64,000 nucleotides of DNA. Source: Plazaster borealis. Its lineage: Eukaryota; Echinodermata; Asteroidea; Forcipulatida; Labidiasteridae. The stretch spans positions 16,597,486-16,661,485 of the forward strand of contig CM037460.1 in the NCBI GenBank assembly GCA_021014325.1, given 5' to 3'. Below are positions 11,285-22,575 of this stretch, piece after piece. The notes under the pieces are model-generated. The model was not told the DNA's origin and searched no databases. It saw nothing but the letters and a program-made list of their open reading frames with translations. The first letter of the stretch is position 1. Each line of letters begins with the position of its first letter. The translations under genes and the position numbers were made by a program.

Positions 11285-11467
11285 CTACATCATCTCAACA
11301 CAGTACATTAAATCTGCTTTCCTGACTTTATACCAAACGTAAACAGGCTCACCTGGGACCGATTGAAATGTTTTCCTGAGAGCTGCAAACACTGCTGCAA
11401 AAATGTCCGTTCTCCTTGTGAAGTAAAAGCTCGATATAAAATCACAACAGTCTTTATTGCATTTCAC
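11285..11467 (-). other. Short ORF conserved in both units; possible exon, unrecognised
   Basis: 60 codons, with a conserved 60-codon counterpart at 47121-47303 (about six residue changes). A good donor (CCCAG|GTGAGC) lies inside, and several acceptors precede it. An AATAAA on the same strand lies in it. I recognise no family. High DNA identity in this area could explain the conservation without coding. Confidence 0.2.
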
Positions 11468-13293
11468 AATACAGTCTACCTCCTATATTCTGTGTCACTG
11501 CTAAACTTGTGAATTTCCACAGTCGAATGCTCTCAAAACGATTGAAAAGAGAGGCTGTATTGTATGTTCGTCTTGACCTCTGCCAACTTGCAGTGCATTG
11601 TTATAGTAGCATGTCTTTCTATGAATAATCGGTAGACCGAAAATGTACGTGAACATTTGGTTAAATCCTCAGACAGAACATTTCCCAGTAGTGTTTCACT
11701 GGACCAATTGGGATTAGACTGGAGCAGCTCATGCTGATAACAAGATGACCCCCCCCCCTCACATAGGGATGAACTTGTTTAATTTCGAATGAGGTAATCT
11801 ACATGCAACCATTTCTGCACATTTTCAGAGAAAACATAATGGGTGGGGGGGGGGGTGGAAGTAGACAAAATGTTGCTACTGTTAGCATTTTTGAACAGCA
11901 AGCTACTGCCGCATTGGTCTCTATTCAAGGCTTAGAGTACAAACAGTATTATAATGATTCAGGCATAGCAGTCGAATAATAAAACTAATATTTTGCAATT
12001 TCGGAAAAGATATTATGCTCTTCAATGTGCATTTTTGTTTTTCATTTTTTTGTTTCTTGTTTATAAATGATTTTTTTAATATCTACTCAGAATTTTGGGG
12101 AAATCCATCCACATGAGCTGCATAAGCAGACATTATGCTTAACAATTTATACTAAGCAACAATTAACAGGATACCATTCACAGATGGTACACGTGACATG
12201 GTATTTTGACTGGTAACCATATTCTGGTAAGCATTAATGATGTTATGCTTCGCTATTTTTTGTTCTTAACCCTGTACTATGAAATTAGGTACTTTGCGTG
12301 CTGAGCTGAGTCCTAAAAAGAGCCAACTGTTGCTTTCAGGGGGGGGGGGGGGTCGATTTGGTAAAACGAACTCCCAGTAACTCTGATTCCCGTCTCAACC
12401 GATCCCCAATTTCGACTCCTATCTAAGAAAAGAAAAAAACATGTTACCTTCACAGTATAAACATAACAGGATACACAACCAGCCAGGGAGAAATCTTACT
12501 GCATGATACAACCATGTGATGTAGGATAGAGAAAGGACAGAGAGCTATGGTAGAACCTTTCTCTATGGTAGAACAATGGTTTAATATGTAACTTCCTCTT
12601 GGCCTCGATTTCTATTTCATGTCTACGACATTGAGAACAAAACATCATCCCACAAACTGAATCACAGATCTGGAACTGGGGGCTATTTTCAAATGGAAAC
12701 TTGTTGTTGTTTTTTTTACAAAGAACGAGTGTAAAGCAGGCAAACTAAATTTACCTCCATCCAATGACCTCTATTATGAAAATGAATCCATTTGTGCAGA
12801 ACAAAAGATGGTACATCCAAAACCAACTACAGTATCGGACGCATTCGGGCACACAGGTAAACTGATTGGTGGTGGGTTTTTTTCAGTGGGCATTATGAGG
12901 TATAATTAAACAGCAGCAGCTATTGCACACTGTGTGCGGTCAAACGTGTCAAGAGGAATTTGTGTAATGGTATTCCATATATTTCAACTACACTGCTGCA
13001 CACTGTCTGGCGTCTGGTTGCGTGGGGAACTAAATTTGTGTTGACAGCAAAGGTTCGGAATGCACCATTTGAAGGCGAGGTAGTCCAGCTAGCTGTATGC
13101 CGGGATTTGTCATAGTCTGCAATCGAAGTTTATTGCGTGTGTCAAAATACTACCACACCAAAGCGCCACAGAACACCGTTTTGTTTATGGTGAAAGTGAA
13201 AGTTGGACTAGGCCCTACTCCCGAAATACTCGTTGCTGGTGGTAGGCTATTTATTTTACTTGTTTTGAAAGTTTGAAGTGAAGACGACAACAT

Positions 13294-13370
13294 CATGAAC
13301 AGCAAGAGGATTGTTGTAAGAAGGAAGGTGTGTTGCAGGTTTTGTCATCCCGTTCGGCTCTGGGCAAGGT
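13294..13370 (+). other. Possible first exon, frameshifted relative to unit B
   Basis: ATG AAC AGC AAG AGG opens here and at 58655. In unit B the frame gives MNSKRICIKKEGVLQVKLSS and runs to a consensus donor GAG|GTGAGT at about 58733. Unit A has one base fewer after AGGATT, changing the frame, but keeps the donor. No downstream exon found; speculative. Confidence 0.2.
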
Positions 13371-15828
13371 GAGTTCCGTATACACATCTAGACAATAGCG
13401 ATACCTCGTTTCAGTTGCATTCGCATTTTTTTTTTTTTTATTTATTTATTTTTTTAGTTACGTCAGGAAGGAGAGAGACATAGTTGGCTTCGTGGTAGAT
13501 TTCTTCATTAACTTCCAATGTGGAGAGGATGGCCCCCTGGTTGTAGCCCAAAAATTTGACAATTTGACTGCATTGACATGATTGGGAAAAAAAGCGTGAA
13601 ACAAAATTAAGAATCCCAAAATATCAGACCAAATTGATATAACGAAATTACCCAATTCGACTCCTTGTGTTTTATTGGTTTTTGGTTTTTATTTTATTTA
13701 TTTTTCACCAAAATGAATAATGTTAAACCCAAATATTATTTCAAAATGAATTATTCAATACCAATTAACAATAAGAAGGCAAACTATGGTGACTATGCTA
13801 AATTTGAAGAAAACAAAAAATTGAGGTTTAAAACTGTTGTCATTTTTATTTACAAAAACTTGAATTGTTTACCCCCCCCCAATACTATTGCTAATCACGA
13901 AATGCGAGCCAACTTCAGAGTTATATTAAACAGCTCAAACTTTGGTAGAAATAATTAGCCGTTTAATGTTTAAAATCGCAAAAAGGGGAAAGGTGTTTTT
14001 ATTTATTTTATTTTCCCCAAAAGATCTTGTTTTCACCCCAAAATACATTATTTTAATTCATAGGGCTTTCTATGATGCCAGTGTGCATTTTGTTTAACAA
14101 AGGAACAGCAAATTTCACTAAATATGACTAAAATCTTCGAAATAATGCTCAAGTGTGTGTTTGCTTTTTAAACATTTGAGGATAAAACACAAGAAATAGC
14201 ACAATATGCAAATTAGTTTAAAAAGTTACGATTATGTGTATTAAAGGAAATAAAAAGACCTATGTAGTACTTAAACAGTCAAAACACACATTTGGTGAAA
14301 ATTTCAGACGAATAGTTCAACGGGAACATACTCGTTGCTAGGAACTTCCATAAGAACTTGTAATTAGAATACTTTGAAACACACTGTCAAGTTTACAAGG
14401 CTGTTTCTCCAAAACCTATTTTGACCAAAATTGCACTAATTTATTTGCAAATTATGGTATAACGTTTGATTGCAAAATGCTACAGACTTATAACATACAC
14501 CAAATTAAAGCTGAGAAAAAGACCTTTCCCTTTATGAATCTACCTCCAAAATTATTTGTTTGCAACATAAGGGCCATTTTTGCAGAGCGGGTCACATAAT
14601 ACTTTAGGCCTACACAGAGAAAAATATTTTTGAATGCAAAATTTCAGTCCTCACATGATTGTAGGCTAGTGCATTTTATAGTTCATGAATGATTTCATGA
14701 TATGACTGTAAACATAAAATCTGTTTTATTGGAGGAAGGAAAATTGTCATTCCTCAATGGAATGTGCGTGTACACAGGATTGGCCACAGGAGTCGTGTCG
14801 AAATGAGGCAGTTTACAGGCAACCAGTTCCGCTCAGTTTCAAAAAAGAAAACACATTCACTTTTAAATATTTCAAGTAATTTGCTTGATGTCAGTAGTAC
14901 CATATAAACATAGCTTGTTCTACGGAATTACACTAATAGAAACAGTGTGTCTATGTGCTACTATCGAGGTGCTCTTTGTTGTGGTTGGTTTGATGAAAAT
15001 GCCTGTAATCATGCCGACAATATAGTACGAGTGCAGTAGTTGTCTAAAAACATATGCTGTGGGTGCATCACCCTTAGATCATTAAATACATCCTCAGTTT
15101 ATCAGCCAACGCTAATTTTCAAGAGTTTTTGTTATTATTTTCAAAACCTCGGAGAGTTATAGTTCCATTGTCTGTCAAGCTATCCAAAACGAACAGACCC
15201 TTTTACGGGCGATTAAATATCAAAACAGACCGATGTGAATCCTGGGAAAGCTGGGCTCTGAGCTCGTGCTTAACAGTGGCTCCACTTTTTCAGTGCCCGC
15301 CCCTGAATCCGGATTACTAATTTGGGGGTTATTGACATCAGTGAATGATATTTTACCATTCAAAATCCCTTAAATAAACAACCTTCATAATTTTGATTAA
15401 CAGATATTATACATTATATATTTATATAGTTGGTACTACTGGCTTTGTGGATTTCGTGATAACTTATGCCTCCTTATCTTCTCTAGTGTTACTGTCGTTG
15501 GCAACGACCTCTAGGCCTACTTGTAAAAACAAAACAAAACAAAACTTTGAGCATGGCGAGTTCTCTTTTCAGGCACGGTTCTCTGCCTCTAATCTCCCGT
15601 AGTAAGACACGGGCCAGTAGTGAGATTTTGTAAGCAGCACTTATGTGAAAACATGGTTAAAATATTGCTTGCATGCTTGTTTGTTTGGCCATTGAATTTG
15701 TTTTAGCAGTGCTCATTAAAAAATGAAAACACCCTAAACGAGTAAACTGGCCAGACCTTCATCTTGGAAAAATGCCCTACGCAGCTTTTCAGTAAAATAG
15801 AGCAATTTTAGTGGGCTAGTGTACCCCC

Positions 15829-15915
15829 CCCCCAAAAAAAAAATAAAATAAAATAAAATAAAAAAAATAAAATAAAAATAAATAAATAAATAAAATAAAA
15901 TAAAAATAAAAATAG
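15829..15915. repeat. A-rich (AAAAT)n low-complexity block
   Basis: C-run followed by AAAAT/AAAT repeats; in unit B only the C-run and six As remain (60308-60324). Confidence 0.85.
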
Positions 15916-17147
15916 GTCACAGTAGGCCTATTTGACCATATCCAACGTTCCTTAAAGGTCAATACCTTAAATCTGTCATTACAGAAGAAGTTTTGTTATC
16001 ATTATAGGAATTTTTATATACCACTTTTAATTAGAATTTTTCTTTGATACATGGGTTAATCATATTGGATTGGAAGAACAATTAGATTTTCTGATTGTCA
16101 TACTCCAATATTTCGTGAAGGTGAAGTGTGTACAGGTCTCCTTATTAATAATTATTCCCCCTCCCTCCCGAAAAAAAGGGTAATTAAATTGTTGTGATTA
16201 TCACAAAGCAGATGATTTTCCCTTAACTGGTTATACTGTGATTTAGTAGACGCAAACAACAGTCAAGTGTTTTTTACAAAGTTTCCCTTTCGTTAATGTG
16301 CACTCATCTAAATCTGTAACAACAATTACTTAATGAGAATATAGACCATGTCACTTGTGACATCACATGTTTACAAAAGAGCCACAGAGCATGGACTTCC
16401 TACAGACACGATTTGTACACAGCTCAATATAAGAAAACACTAAATCTTGTATTTTATGGATCGAGATTGCACTCTCTGATTGTTATCAACTTTTAATGTG
16501 AAGAAAGGGGGCACATCGCAAAACTTGTTCAGCTGTTATTTGTGTAACTCTTCAACTGTGCAAGTACTCCATGTGCAGTTTTACAACGGTGCATATGTAC
16601 AAATGAATACCGTGGACCAGACTAAATCTATTTATATAAAACCTCATTGCATAAACCTAAACTATGGAGTACGGGTTGGAGTAAAACTATTATAATCATG
16701 TTGGTTTATTACCTGAAACTAAAATTGCCACTACGTTAATCATACAATATTAATAAATGTCCTACACCTCTTAACCCCTAAAACATTAATAAAAAATATC
16801 CCTCGTGCATATACACACACCTCTTCTTAATGATAGTGGTTCAGTAAACAGCTCTTCAAATTATAGCTACCACGTGACCTCGAAACGGCCTTCTGAGTGG
16901 CCACAGCATCATTTGCGGAATTGATTACCTGTTTACAGACGTATAGTGGAGCAGTAGTTATGTATAAAATCATTTGTTCACTGTTGGGAAATCCAATCTC
17001 GGTCCAAGATTACATTTCTAACGTTCGTGTTCGATTGAAAGCAGTCTTTTTCGTGTTGTGGCATTCAGAAGGGCTAGAGTAGTCCATAAAGAGCAGTTAG
17101 TTGTATCTGGAGAAAGTTGCGACATTTTTTTTTCCAGCAGGCCGACT

Positions 17148-18391
17148 CAACGGCGCACCCAAGGGGGCTTCGGGGGCTTGAGCCCCCAAGAGGGTCCCCG
17201 GGGAAAAAATGGAGGGGGGAAGAAAGGAGAGGGAAGGGTCGTAGTGTGTGTGTGCAATGTGTAGTTATTTTTTATTTTATTTTCCGGTGGCAGGATTTTC
17301 ATTTCATTCTATGCCATTCGCAATTGTTTTCTTTCTGCCAAAATTACTCTTTTGTATGAGAGATTCGATAACGCGAGGTGCGAGATGTAAGATGACAGAT
17401 ATTGAACACCAGACTTTTATGATATCTATCTCACTTTTTAGATTTGCCACAGAAACATATTAAGCATTTGAAACCACTGGGTCACTTTGTCCAGGATAAA
17501 ATATGTCTCACGTTGGTCTCAAGTCGTTCCAGCATTCAATGTTTTCCCCCTTAAGGATTGCCTGTAGTACTACACTTGAATTTTAGAAACACCTGATAGT
17601 AATTTTTTTAACCCACAAAGTTTTTAATGAATATGCATTAAACCGGATATCGACCAGATCCTAAACGAACGTCATCACACGTTGCTCCCTTTCCACATGT
17701 TTCTTCAAGTCGGCTATGTGCAGGGAATAAAAAGGCCTGCAATCCTACCCTTTCTAAATTACACATCACAATTATTCCCAGGTTAAACTTTTAACTAACA
17801 GTAATCTGATATAAATTATAATTATCTAACAGTTAAACACCACTTTCGCAAAACGAAGGATTATCTGTAGGATCTGGATTTGCCGCCCACGTAATCATAG
17901 AATTTGCCGCCCAGTGATGAAAAATAGGAAGCACCGCCCACATGAACGTTCTTTTCCACAACGTCCGCAGCATTATTATTTAAAACAAAAACTGTTGCCG
18001 ACAATGTACAGCGTTCACAATATTCTGGGGACACCATGCTGGCATTATCTGCCTGACCCAGTTGAGTGGCAATAAGTTCTAACAAGAGGGAGGCCGAACA
18101 TCACTGGAAACTTGCAATCCAGACTCCAGGGATGTCAGCACGAGATTGGCTCTCGCAAGCTAAGCTTTTGGCGTTTATTAGTGCTTAAAAAGTGTGTCTA
18201 TTTTTCAAATTTTAAGCATAAAGAGGCTTGATTTTTCACCCTCAAAACGCCACAAGCCCAGAGCTCGCCCCCCTGGACCCCCACCGGGGCTTCGCCCCTG
18301 GACCACACCAGGGGCCGTCAGGCCGGCCCCTGGACCCCACCCGTTAAATTTATTTGAGCCCCCCTAAGACATAATCCTGGGTGCGCTGTTG
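17148..18391. mobile_element. hAT-like non-autonomous DNA transposon
   Basis: Ends CAACGGCGCACCCAAGG (left) and CAACAGCGCACCCAGG (right, reverse complement). Flanked by 8-bp GGCCGACT / GGCCGACA (17140-17147; 18392-18399). Unit B has the uninterrupted site near 61492 (GCAGGCAGACATAAAA). Subterminal G/C-rich CCCCTGGACCCC-type repeats. No transposase is readable; the small ORF at 17861-18085 is unrecognised. Confidence 0.75.
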
Positions 18392-18757
18392 GGCCGACAT
18401 AAAACGGTCTGAAGTTAGATTCAAGCCTGAAATGACTCATCTCATGTCTACAATGGCATGGTAACTCGACTTTGAGATTAAAGACATTGCATGTATTTGC
18501 AACCACCACTTTCACTTCGCACTGAAACTTGATCTTAAGCCGGGACTCCTTGAAGAACCTTTGTCTCAAACATGAAAATGACTCGGTAACCAAATTGCAT
18601 GTGACAATATTTTTCGTTTCTGTCCTTGCGCAATGACTCCCTCCACTGTAGCCGACAGTGCAAAATTACTAAATAAACATTGTCCTCTTTTTCTCCCAAA
18701 TATTTTTGAATTATGTATAGTCTATCTTCATGTGAACGCAAACAAACAAGAAAACAA

Positions 18758-20712
18758 CTAGAGATTCAGTTTTTGTTGGTTACAAAAACAAGGTGTTCGT
18801 GAGTGATGTCATCAAATTATGAATACATGAAATGGTGACAAAAATCTTACGTTTGGTTCAGAAGTTAGTTTTTTCCATTATAAAACTTCAACTTCTGGTT
18901 TGAACTAGAAATCAGGTCAAATGGGGTCACATTTTGTGTATCTTTTCTTGAGTTTTTACATACTTTTTCAATTATGGATAGATTGTAAAAACCCAATGTG
19001 TAGTTCAAAAGTTATGATTTTCTTGAAATTTTTCCCGGTTTTAACCGGAAGTCGAGGTCAAATGAGGTCACAATGTGTATCGCAAGTTAAGTCTTTGGAG
19101 CCCTTTCGGATGACGCATATATGATAACAATCCAAAGTGTGGTTCAGGAGTTATGATTTTTTCAAATACAACATTTCACCTTCCGGTTTGAACCGGAATT
19201 AAAGGTCAAATGGGGTCACATTGTGTGCATCGTTTCTTAAGTTGTTACATACTTTCGCAATGATGTATATATTTAAAAAAAAAATCAATGTGTTGTTCAG
19301 AAGTTCAATTTGTTTAAATAATGACTTTCAACTTCCGGTTTGAACCGGAAGTCAAGGTCAAATGTGTCACACTTTTTGTAGCGTTTTTAAGTGTTTGAAG
19401 CCATTTCTGATGACGTATAGATGTTACAAATCCAATGTGTGTTTCAGGATTTCTGATTTTTTCAAACATTAAATTTCATCTTCCGGTTTGAACCGGAAGT
19501 CAGGGTCAAATGGGGCCTTATTCTGTGTATCGTGTTTTAAGTTGTTACATACTTTTCCAATGATGTATAGATTGTAAAATCCATTGTGTGGTTCAGGAAT
19601 TATGAATTTTGAAACATTAAATGTCAACTTCCGCTTTGAACCGGAATTCAAGGTCAAAGGGGGGTCACAATTAGTAAAGCGTATGGTAGGTTTTATAAAG
19701 ACCTTTTAGATGATGTATGGATTGTAAAAATCCAGTGTGTGGTTCAAGAGTTACGAATTTTTCAAGTATTAGATGGATTCTCTTTATGCCGGGGTGCGCA
19801 ATATACAAGGTAACAGCGATGCTAAATGTATTCCTACATGTTGTTGATGTAGACTGAACTACACGTACAATGTACTATCTCGCGTTATTAAAGTAGGTCA
19901 ACACATACGTGCGCTTAAATGCCGATGGTTAAGACAAGATGTAAACGTTAAAATGTTGTTATTTCTGTGCAAAAGTTTGAGCAGGCTCAACGCTCTACAA
20001 CCTGATGCAAACATTATGCTGAAATATAAGTAGTTTTTGAGATACGAATTTTCAGAAATTTTAAATTTCTGGTTTGAACCGGAGTCAAGGTCAAATGGGG
20101 TCACTTTTTTGTGTCGCGTTTGTTGAACCTTTAACGAACTTTCCGACGATGTATAGATTTTAAAAATCAAACATGTCGTTCATGAGTTATAATTTTTTTC
20201 TTCAAATATTAAACTTTGATTTAATGTAATTCAATACCTGATGACGTCATCATAACATCATCACGGTTGTGTCGTCTTGATATTAAAGTTCAATTGTCTT
20301 ATGAATTTCATTGTTCAATTCAATTTCAATCTTGAGTTATGCCGTAGATAAGGCCTAAAAATGATTTTGTTTTAAGAAAAAAAAAAGGCAAACTTTGACC
20401 TTCCGGTACGACCAGAAGTAAAGGTCATACGATTTTTGCGTTAACCTTTCGAATGTTACCCTAGTCTTGATCTATTCGACGCCCAACTATAAACATCATA
20501 GCTTTCAAATTCAAGGATATACAGCAAGTAGCATAATTGTCATTTTTCGACTTTAAAAACCATGTAATTCAACACCTGATGACGTCATCATGACGTCATT
20601 GTTCGCGTGCCGTCTTCATATTGAGGTTCAATTGTCTGATGAGTTTCAATGCTCTTTTTAATTTCAATCTTAGAGAAGAGTTCCGGGGAAGAAGAAGATG
20701 AAGAAGAAAAAA
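18758..20712 (-). mobile_element. HINE-like element, first of a head-to-tail pair
   Basis: The 3' end is CTAG (18758-18761), then the hairpin GTTTTTGT-tggtt-ACAAAAAC and AAGGTGTTCGTG. Six or so ~150-bp units (18880-19730) carry ACTTCCGGTTTGAACCGG and GGTCAAATGGGGTCA. A unique middle and CRE-like GATGACGTCATCATGACG (20578 on) follow. The purine-rich end GAAGAAGAAGATGAAGAAG abuts the next element at 20713. Confidence 0.8.
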
Positions 20713-21873
20713 CTAGAAATAAGTTTTTGTTTTAGAACAAAAACAGGGTGTTCGGCATTTGGTCAATAAGTCATTCGTTTAAGTTTTGATATTACTCTGG
20801 TTGTGGTGGAGTAATGTAAGAAGGAGTTCAAATACTAAGCTTTGTTTTTATAAAATAAAATAAAAATGTAAAAAATAACGTGATGACGTCACTTCAAATT
20901 TTACAAGCCATTGTCGTTGTCTTACAGTACACTAAATTTCAAGTCAATCGGCTGTTTCATTTAGCATATACATGGCTTCAAAATGTGCACCTTTAGGGCC
21001 TTACCACGTGACACACGATGACGTCATCATACTACGACTATACAAATATGTTGTCTGCATAAATATCATATTTACTAGTTTTGAAGAGATTCTCATAAAC
21101 TTTACTACAGACATCTAATAAAAGTGTGCTTTGAACTTTTTTCAACCTGCCGCTAGATGGCGCTTTTAAATTGTGTGACGTCACCGGTCCATATTTTTTT
21201 AAACCAGACACTTGCCGAATTACAACACCGTTAAAAACAACTCAAAAAACATTGTCACTTTCTGCTACTTTCAATTTACTAGGCATTTCCGGTTTCCACC
21301 GGAAGAAGAGATCATGTGAGGTCACGCACACGACAAAAATAAAGACCTATATGACCTTAGTATGATACCGCATAAAGTAACTGCCGGCCTCTTAAGTGTG
21401 ATTTGTTACAGAAATTCAAAGATAAAAAAAAAATGTCTAAAAACCTTGTAATTCGACACCTAATGACGTCATCATGACGTAATTGTTCGCGTGCCGTCGT
21501 CATGCTAAGGTTCAAGTACATGCCAAGTTTCAAGTTTGAAACTGAAACTTTTTGCGAAATCTGCGAGAGAAGGTTCAGAAGGACGAAGAAGAAGTGGATT
21601 TTTTTTGTTTAACGATTACAATAGATTTTCGGCCAATGAGCCGAACACCTAAAAAACAGAACAATAACAAAGAGGTGTTCGTGCTTGTATTGCACGAACA
21701 CCTAAAAAAAAACCCAGAGCAACAACAAGGAGGTGTTCGTGCTTGTATTGCACGAACACCTAAAAACAGAACAAAAACAATAGGTGTTCGTGCACATATT
21801 GCACGAACACCTAAAAAAAAAACCACCAGAACAATAACAAAGAGGTGCTCGTGCTTGTATTGCACGAACACCT
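20713..21873 (-). mobile_element. HINE-like element, second of the pair, ending in a palindrome array
   Basis: CTAG at 20713-20716, hairpin GTTTTTGTTTTAGAACAAAA, AGGGTGTTCGGC, a body without the ~150-bp array, CRE-like blocks at 21011 and 21463, and a 5' end with four palindromes (21673-21873). The pair 18758-21873 is missing as a unit from unit B, where AAAACAA|TTACTTG is continuous near 61717. No target duplication, as expected for Helitron-type insertion between A/T. Confidence 0.82.
21673..21873. repeat. Four tandem 31-bp palindromes
   Basis: Palindromes at 21673-21703, 21731-21761, 21782-21812 and 21843-21873, the same AGGTGTTCGTGC / GCACGAACACCT arms as at 8304-8495. Open reading frames crossing both strands here are by-products of the repeat. 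Confidence 0.85.
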
Positions 21874-22374
21874 AATTACTTGTCTCAGACATTTCGTTTA
21901 GTCTGTTCAGCTGTGTAGATACTTGACCTCACAGCCTTTCGTTACAAATCACTGGGCTCGCATACTGTAAAGTTAACAACCAAATAATAATAACAACAAC
22001 AGCAGCAGCAACAAAATCAACACAGAAAACACAAAAAACAGCTAGCTTCCCAAGATGACGATTGTTCTTTTCTTTTTTTTAAAGATGGAAATTTACATAC
22101 CTTCTGAAGAAAAAAATTCTTCAAAAAGATGTAAAAAGGGTTCTTGATTTTTGCAAACAGTGCGTTTTCCTTATGACTGTTGGCTACAGATGCCCTCTAG
22201 ATGAGTAGTATAATTTGCCATTTTTAAGCTCACAGTGCTGGGTTACATCTGAAAAACTATGCTGTTAGTCTTCTCAGTGAACCAAATAATTTCAATTAGT
22301 TTTACAAATTTAGACGGCCACGATCGTCAATACAAATATCAAAATAGTTATTTAACATTTAGTACATGCTAGAG

Positions 22375-22380
22375 TTTATT
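22375..22380 (-). promoter_or_regulatory. Polyadenylation signal AATAAA, P450 copy A
   Basis: AATAAA on the minus strand about 85 nt after the stop codon. The same signal is conserved at 62216-62221 behind copy B. Confidence 0.6.
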
Positions 22381-22464
22381 TGTATCCAACAACAAAAATG
22401 ATAGTAATTAGAAACTGGTAACATTATTTTAACCGCTCCTTTCTTGCACTGGAACCGATCATGA

Positions 22465-22575
22465 TCATTGGTGCAAAGCTCGCTGGGGTTCTTGCTCTAC
22501 TTGTTTTCTGACGACAGCTCGAAGACTGATGCCATATTTAGGAGCTGGAAATAAAGTCTGAAGAATGAGCGGAAT
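22465..22575 (-). CDS. P450 copy A exon 13 (SRS6, C-terminus)
   Basis: 111 nt after acceptor AATTCCAG. Encodes IPLILQTLFPAPKYGISLRA and continues to a TGA at 22465. 'ETK|IPL' matches the KETQIPLKL junction of CYP3A. Compared with copy B it lacks one codon, and the TAA that ends copy B is CAA here, so the tail is 11 residues longer. Confidence 0.88.
   Translation of the reverse strand: MPLILQTLFPAPKYGISLRAVVRKQVEQEPQRALHQ

Larger units (their letters stand above)
10200..17147. other. 3' flank of P450 copy A, no confirmed gene
   Basis: Mostly single-copy sequence paralogous to unit B in pieces. It contains poly-G tracts (around 10263, 11843, 12340), a possible hAT end at 10290-10337 (reverse complement starts CAGGGGCGGATAC), an A-rich low-complexity block (15829-15915), and a ~1.2-kb segment (14478-15693) missing from unit B. 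Two weak coding candidates are listed separately. Nothing else is recognised. Confidence 0.6.

Noticed and set aside
14478..15693. Insertion in unit A
   Set aside because: No terminal repeats or target duplication; it may equally be a deletion in unit B.
16480..16695. ORF conserved with 60870-61067
   Set aside because: No recognisable domain and no splice or codon evidence; explained by the segmental duplication.
21552..21875. ORFs on both strands across the palindrome array (107 and 98 codons)
   Set aside because: Produced by repeated stop-free palindromes; the translation is a repeat of the DNA unit.
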